Of a stretch of DNA of 64,000 nt, positions 58,066 through 64,000 are shown piece after piece. This DNA is from Lumbricus rubellus. Lineage: Eukaryota; Annelida; Clitellata; Crassiclitellata; Lumbricidae. Every line of letters starts with the position of its first letter. Positions within the stretch are counted from its first letter, which is position 1. The notes under the pieces were generated by a model that saw only the letters and a list, made by a program, of their open reading frames with translations, had not been told where the DNA came from and ran no database searches. The position numbers were made by a program, and so were the translations under genes. Location of the stretch: assembly GCA_945859605.1 (NCBI GenBank), contig OX243817.1:21484623-21548622 (forward strand). The letters run 5' to 3'.

Positions 58066-58685
58066 ACAACAATCTGGAGACATTTGTTACGATGAGAGTA
58101 TCAATTCCGACCTTCGACACAGTTTCTCTGCTGATGTCCATCAACAACTGGATCGTCATCCAGCAGAGGGTGGACGCTAGTTTATCCTTCTACGAGACAT
58201 GGTCAGTTTACAAAGCAGGCTTCGGTAACATCAGCAAAAACTTCTGGCTTGGTCTTGAGAAGATGCACCAGCTGACAATCAACGCCCCCTATCGTCTACG
58301 CATCGAGATAAAATCTGTGGATGGCGGAAACTGGTTTTCAGCTGAATACGATTCATTCTTCATAACATCCGAGTCACTTGGTTACGCGTTGAACGTGTCT
58401 GGCTACGTGGGAGATGCAGGAGACGCCCTCAACAACATGGACGATTCTGGAGTCGTCTATCAGAACGGAATGAAATTTTCAACTTACGACAAATACAATG
58501 ACATGTATAATTCTGGTCGTTGTACTACCCTGTATCCTAGCGGTTTTTGGATGAACGATTGCTTTCACACATGTCTGAATTGCATATATAATTCTGTCAG
58601 TTTCAGCTGGATGAGTCTGTTGGACTCTGGATTGGCCACTTCGGAACAACTGCAGAAGAGTCGAATGATGATCAAAGCCGCTTAA
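58066..58685 (+). CDS. Gene 5 exon 4: fibrinogen C-terminal domain, altered calcium loop
   Basis: Acceptor TTTATCAG, stop TAA at 58683-58685. The fold motifs are intact: NNWIVIQQRVDASLSFYETW, YKAGFGNISKNFWLGLEK, WFSAEYDSFFITSES, GYVGDAGDALNNMDDSG and SRMMIKAA. Two changes stand out: the calcium loop reads KFSTYDKYNDM (the second Asp of DxDND is Tyr), and the Cys cluster is NDCFHTCLNC, with one Cys fewer than gene 4 (NNCCFHTCLNC). Metal binding, and so ligand binding, may differ. Confidence 0.92.
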
Positions 58686-60486
58686 GGCTCATCGAGCTCT
58701 GCTACTGGTCTAAACTTATACGGTTTATGACAGATTGTCTATTTTGCGATCGTCCATGGCCGCCTTAAAATTAAGAACTTCATAGGTCATAGTCGCTCTT
58801 GCATTCGAAGACTTTCAACTACCAGATCTGCGTTAAACTTAAGCGCTTATGCGAATTACGGACTCTCATTAGGCCTGCACTAAACAATGTTTTATTTATT
58901 GCACATTTTAAAAAACTCATTATACAAACCACTTGAACGTGGTTAGTGTTTAAATCAAGTTCTCTGCAATTAATTTGTAATGTCTTTAACTACTTAGAAT
59001 TGGCATGACACTGTACTGTTGAGCTTTGTGTATGTGTCCCCCATTTAAAGAATAATTTCAAATTAGTCATGTCTCGTAAATGTTTTCTGTCATAAGGAAG
59101 TAGATAGCCTACTGTCACACTGAGAAAGAGACTAACGGACGGATTGAATTATGTGACCAGAAATCTCTCACGAACGATTATCAGACTGAATCGTAATCGT
59201 AAACCTCAAACTTCTAAAGCGTCACTCGAAAGCCAAGCGCTGGGCCCCAGCATATTCACGAGCGATGTGCTGAGTCAAAAAGGGGTCTCCGTAAGAGTAG
59301 TCCAGAGGACGTCCAGGTCGGCTGTCGTAGGATCAAAGAGGCAGAACAGCTACAAAAGCGAGTGTCGTCTGGGTTGAGAATTGGAAGGTGGGTCTGCGTG
59401 CTCGAAAAATCAGACTTGCCCGAAATTTCTGAAGATTTCGGCCGGATGACTAAAAGAGGTCGTCAGAATTTTCGGGCAAACGTAGGCCTAACGGAAATTT
59501 TTCTTAAGATTTCGGCCGGATGATAAAAAAATTTCGGGAAAAGTCTCATTTTTGCCCCCCCCCCCCAACGCTGAAATGTCCCCTACGCCTATGCTATGCA
59601 CTTTTTAATTATACTCGGGTTTTAATAAACCAAACTAATTTTTGTAAAAGGGGCTTAGGCTATGTGCACCTTGACAATGGCATTTGCCTATTATTAGTAA
59701 AGCAGACATACAAGAACACACAAGAACCACAAGCCCAACGCCAAAGCACACGCGTGTAGAACGCACGATCATGATTGGGGTACTTAGATTTCTCCTCTAC
59801 AGGCCTTCTCACGTCTCAGTAATGCATTGAATGAATGGGCGACAATATTAAAAGGCTGTGTGATTATGCGATGCCAGTAAAGACAGTGGTGGTTTTGTTT
59901 TGAAGCACCGTTCAAAACAGAGGCAAGAAATGGATTTCGCTCAGAGGTTTTAACGTCAGCAGCGGGGAATGGATGAGAGTGTCTTATATCTATATATTAT
60001 ATTTATATATATTATATATTATATAGTCCGATATATAAAAATTATATAGACCTATATTATATCGATTTGCATAGGCTGCGCAATGATGCATGATCTAGGC
60101 TACACGGTATTCCATCTCCATTGTTCATATTAATTTAGCGCTTCAACTGCCCGTATAAGCTTACAGCGCCGTTCTCAATTTAAATATACCACTTTCAGAC
60201 TTTTAAATTCTCTTTTCTCGCGGTTTATGGCCCTGGCCCATACGGCCCCAAACTTCATCAGTGTCTTTATCATCCTTTTTTCTGATTCCTGCTTTTTTGT
60301 TATCTCAGTTTATCATTTGTTTTTGTAGTAAAATGTATAAGCTCATTTTCCTATGTTTAATCCTGTTCAGGTCTAATTAAATGTAACATCTGATAACAAG
60401 GAGCTTCAGACTTCTAAGTTCTTTACCAATCACTCTTCAGCCTTTGAACTCAGGGTTGCTTTTTGCCAGTTTTAACTGTACAGAAG

Positions 60487-60941
60487 CAGTGTTATTTTAG
60501 TTCCAGCATTAATTTTTATTCCTGTTCTTATTCTATTCCATTGTTGTAATTTTTATTCTAGTTTTAGTTCTTTTTTATAAATAAATTTCGTTCTTATTCT
60601 AGTTCCACTTCCTATTCAGAAATAATTTTAGTTCCAGTTCCAGTTCCAGAAATTTTTTATTTCTAGTTGCACTTACAATTCCACTACTCATAGTTAGCCT
60701 ATGTCTAACATGAATGATTACCGCGTGTTGACAAATCAGGAGCCGCCTTCAGTCCGAAAAACTATTAAATTTTTTTTTAAAGTTTCTATTTCTATTCCGT
60801 TCTCGTTCCAGAAAAATATTGAAATTTTTATTCCATTCTATTCTCGTTCCAGAATTATTTTTTATTCCAGTTTTCGTTCCATGGAACGAAATTAAAATAA
60901 TTATTATTCTTATTCTATTCTCGGGAACTAAAATAACACTG
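60487..60941. mobile_element. hAT-type element (CAGTGTTATTTTAGTTCC ends)
   Basis: Perfect inverted ends CAGTGTTATTTTAGTTCC / GGAACTAAAATAACACTG and a perfect 8-bp TSD TACAGAAG (60479-60486, 60942-60949). The interior is dense in TTCCAGTTCC and TTATTCTATTC phrases. No coding capacity. Confidence 0.9.
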
Positions 60942-61647
60942 TACAGAAGTGCTTTTACAACTGCACAAATCCATTTAGAACTACATGCACATTTTGTGTA
61001 CAACTGCACGTTAAAATAGTAGCCTATTGTTTGAACTGAAAATGAAACCTCAAGTCAAAGAATTCATACACCAACTCATCTGATCGTCCAAGATCCAACT
61101 TTCGTACTAAAGGCATCCACCTCAGCAGCTAGCCTACTTTTCCCTCTGATGGTCTGATACTCTGGCAACCGAATAAACATGTCAACAGGACCTCCATTTC
61201 GGACAGGACTATTGACTTGCTCAGCGCTCGTGAATAAGCTGGTGCTCGGCCGCGAGTTTTCAAGTGACGCTTTATAGAAGTTGGGAAATCACGATTGGGC
61301 TGTTTGTTATGAACTTGTTTGCATTTATGAAACAACATTGCGTTCATATAAGACGAACAGTGAGAATGTGGAAAGCCATTTGCAGCACAAGCACGTTGGA
61401 GTTTGAAAAATCGTTTAAAACAACATCACTGTCGACGGTTTTCATCATCACAAAGGCCTAAGTCTACACAGCTTATACAGCAGAACCACGCACGTGTCGA
61501 AACATGTTGTTGACTGCATACGGAAAAGCTAGTGATACGCTATTAGCCTATTACGCAATGTGTTGCAGTTTCATCCAATCTCCACGTTGGAGTTTGCCTA
61601 TATCTGCCTATACATGTATCTGACTGACCGAGAGTTGCTAAAAGACC

Positions 61648-62455
61648 CATGGGCGCCCTCACATAGGGGCAAGAGAAGGCACTTGCCCCTGGAAAATTGA
61701 CAACTATTTTTCTAATTATTACTACTTTTGGGTTTCTAGCAAATTTCTTCGCATTAGAGAGTTAATTATATTAATGATGCACAAAGTTAAAAATAAATCT
61801 ACGTTTCGAAACCTCCATAAAAATAAACATGCTTTTAAATTTAAATTTCTGCCTTGCATATTTCAAGCTCTTGCAAAAGCTCTGACCATGACTACTGGAT
61901 TTTGCCTCTACCGCAGGAGCCCATGCAAATAGTATTGATTAGGACCTAAAGCCTACTTGATTCAAATCTAGCTGACAACCCTTTGAACAAATCTCTCTGA
62001 CTCGTTGCAGGGCTCGTGAAGAAATTTGTGCCTGCGATTTTGACTGAGTGCTCAGTGCTGTTTTAGAAGCTTAGAATTTAGTCAAAACATAGAAGTAGGC
62101 CTAACTAGAGGGGGTGCTTGCTCTTGGAAACTTAGCTTACACCTATTTTCATCCATTTATTAATTCATTCATTCTATGAACTTATTGCGACCTTTCAGTA
62201 ACAAGGTCGACCTATTTTTTAACCAATAGCCTACTTTTGATATTTTAACAAATATCTTATCGCTAAAGAAAACGTTCGTATTACAAATTACGGAAGGTTA
62301 AACTGAGAAGTTTACATTAAGAAACCACTTTGAAAAATGCTCATGAATGTTCTTAAATTTCTGCTTTGCATTTTTCAACTTCTTGCCACAAACAAATTTA
62401 ACTGTGACCATCGTCTTTTGCCCCCTCCTGCAAAACATTTCTGCGGGCGCCCATG
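61648..62455. mobile_element. CATGGGCGCCC-family hAT element, composite
   Basis: Starts CATGGGCGCCCTCACATAGG and ends GCGGGCGCCCATG; perfect 8-bp TSD AAAAGACC (61640-61647, 62456-62463). It is about twice the usual length because it holds a second partial copy: a GCAGGAGCCCATG end-like sequence at about 61914-61926 is followed by more family sequence. Confidence 0.88.
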
Positions 62456-62690
62456 AAAAGACCTTTTTAATTTGACAGCCATACTAATGGGCAAACAGAA
62501 CGCTGTTAAAATATATGCAGGCGACCGTCATTGAACGAAGGGAAACATGACCTCATCTTCACAATAAAACTATTGAGGCTACATGCCTGATCCAATCTTT
62601 ATATTAGACTGGCTCCACGTGGACGTATGTCTGAAACCCCGACACTGTGAAATAAATCATATTGTAAATTTTCTCGGTCCTAAAGGGAAA

Positions 62691-62993
62691 ATGATGTTCT
62701 TCACGTTTTGCATAGCTTTCTGTTTTGTGGTAGGAATGTCCAGCGTTTCTTACGCCGTAGTAATAGAAGTACGTGAGTTCCAATTGGCAGAAGCTCCTCC
62801 TGGATCACAGCTCTGCGCCCTTGATGAACCATCCGCTTCTCTGTCCTTGAACTCCGTTCTGGACTGTGCTCTCGAATGTCAACGATCCGTTTACTGCGAA
62901 AACTTCAACTACAACAATGCGAACAACACTTGCGACATCTTCTTCAGTCGACCAAAATGCTATGGGACTTCTCCAGCGTGCATCCACTACCAG
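62691..62993 (+). CDS. Gene 6 exon 1: signal peptide plus PAN/apple-like region
   Basis: ATG-ATG start; the peptide begins MMFFTFCIAFCFVVG and the signal ends SVSYA. The region contains ELCALDE-like QLCALDEPSAS, then CALECQRSVYCENFNYNN, seven mature Cys. The donor is CAG|GTAGGCCTAAC: TAGGCCTA (62995-63002) is fused to the GT, where genes 4 and 5 have CAG|GTAACAATT. Exons 3 and 4 lie beyond the window. Confidence 0.85.
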
Positions 62994-63222
62994 GTAGGCC
63001 TAACTATCATTTCAAACCATTTTTGCAACATCAATGGCCGTTACTGGGCTAAGGTAATCAAACCAACTTATGAGCTGACTATTATAACTATTTTATTTTG
63101 TGCACATTCTCGCACACTAAGAACTAATATTAGCCAATATGAACGAAACGACGACTGGGTGAGTGCTAATTATTCACAAGATATCAGATGTGCCCAGGCA
63201 TCCGAAAAGCAGCTATTCTGTC

Positions 63223-63286
63223 GATGATGATGATTATGATGATGACGACGACGACGACGATGATGATGACGATAATGATGATGATT
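63223..63286 (+). repeat. (GAT/GAC)n microsatellite in intron 1 of gene 6
   Basis: GAT array with a GACGACGACGACGAC patch, homologous in position to the other copies. Confidence 0.93.
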
Positions 63287-63333
63287 TAAGCTTACTGTGT
63301 CATTAATAAATTTAATGACATTTCTGATTTCAG

Positions 63334-63358
63334 GTTCAGTCAGATCAACCTTACCCTG
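63334..63358 (+). CDS. Gene 6 exon 2: 25-nt micro-exon
   Basis: TTTCAG before, GTAAGT after (the best donor of the five). It encodes VQSDQPYP, two residues different from gene 2. The 25-nt length is unchanged. Confidence 0.78.
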
Positions 63359-64000
63359 GTAAGTGTTACATGTTTAGGTCTATCTTCATTTCTATTAATC
63401 ACCGTAGGACTATTACATTGCATCTAGCATCTATGAAGCGCCTCCAGTAGAGCGAATGGTTGAGAAGTTGGCACTACCCCATGAGAAGAATTAGGTTATG
63501 AGAAAGCGAAAGAAGAAGAGAATTGTTGGGCGAGCATAAGGAGACAACAAATTTCCAGGGTAGAGACCAATTTAAGTATAAGCTAGGACTGTCCCATGGC
63601 TATTACAGAACGGGAAACCAGAAGATCTATTCTAGGAATGAAGTGGAAGCCGCGAGGATGTTTAGTAGTAGCTTAAGGCTCAAATACTTCGTCACCTTGA
63701 TATTTCTGGGCAAGCCTTGAAAATCAGAATGGGGAATTTTTTAATGAAAATGAGTTTACGAGTGGGTGTTTGATACTTTTTGGACGACTTATTAGATAAT
63801 AGGCATTTCAGGCTATCAGTTTTCAGTTGCATTGGAGTGTAAGACTTAGGACTATCACAATTATTATATGGCGTGTATAAGTAAAGTGTCGACTTTATGG
63901 GTAGTTGAATCGGATCCGAAATCCTTAAGTCGCACAGCCCCGCAACTTAGGAACCCGAAGATGTCACAGGAAGATTTAAAAAAAATCTAAATCGAATGTT
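63359..64000 (+). other. Start of intron 2 of gene 6
   Basis: Homologous to intron-2 blocks of genes 2-4 and to 28748-28860 plus 29240-29440 beside the pseudogene (GAAAGCGAAAGAAGAAGAG, TGGACGACT-ATTAGATAATAGG). No coding exon within the visible part. Confidence 0.6.

Larger units (their letters stand above)
58686..62690 (+). other. 3' module of gene 5 and upstream module of gene 6
   Basis: 58686-59395 is the downstream module (TA-GCC-TA at 59105 where gene 4 has TA). 59400-59590 holds two ATTTCGGCCGGATGA hairpin units. 59760-62690 is the upstream module with two hAT insertions and an AT-rich patch (59985-60065). A promoter-like TTTATATTAGACTGG lies near 62598. No complete gene. Confidence 0.6.

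Overview
This window looks like a piece of an animal nuclear genome, most likely a marine invertebrate. The genes are split by GT/AG introns, intergenic DNA is AT-rich, the strand is dense in animal-type transposons (hAT, piggyBac, Helitron, CR1/L2-like LINEs) and there are long microsatellites. I cannot name the species; a marine deuterostome is a guess.

The only convincing host genes are a plus-strand tandem family of secreted fibrinogen-related proteins (FReD/FREP type). One copy can be assembled from four exons: (1) a 303-309 nt exon with a signal peptide and a Cys-rich PAN/apple-like region; (2) a 25-nt micro-exon; (3) a 144-nt exon with a five-Cys, FN2-like motif; (4) a 617-623 nt terminal exon with the fibrinogen C-terminal domain. 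Splice phases (0, 1, 1) close exactly, giving predicted proteins of 362, 365, 364 and 363 aa. The window holds the tail of gene 1 (1-310), genes 2 (7388-14909), 3 (18753-25967), 4 (37296-46316) and 5 (55293-58685), the first two exons of gene 6 (62691-63358), and a decayed fibrinogen-exon remnant (29447-29678).

Each gene sits in a duplicated unit: upstream module, exon 1, (GAT)n just before the micro-exon, a long intron 2, exon 3, intron 3, fibrinogen exon, 3' module. Because the units are paralogous, most transposon insertions can be read against an empty site in a sister unit. I could fix ends and target-site duplications (TSDs) for fourteen hAT-type insertions (8-bp TSD), two piggyBac-type insertions (TTAA), one probable Helitron and a 1.7-kb foldback element with a 10-bp TSD and telomere-like 30-bp repeats.

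The most unusual signal is a short one. The palindrome TAGGCCTA (about 37 exact copies counted by eye) and its relatives TAGGCTA/TAGCCTA (about 50) are scattered everywhere. Comparison of paralogs shows repeatedly that TA in one copy is TA-GGCC-TA or TA-GCC-TA in the other. They look like small insertions or excision footprints at TA targets; one lies inside a coding exon and two touch a splice donor.

Long open frames elsewhere come from simple repeats or transposons. I saw no tRNA, rRNA or CRISPR array, though I could not run a covariance search.
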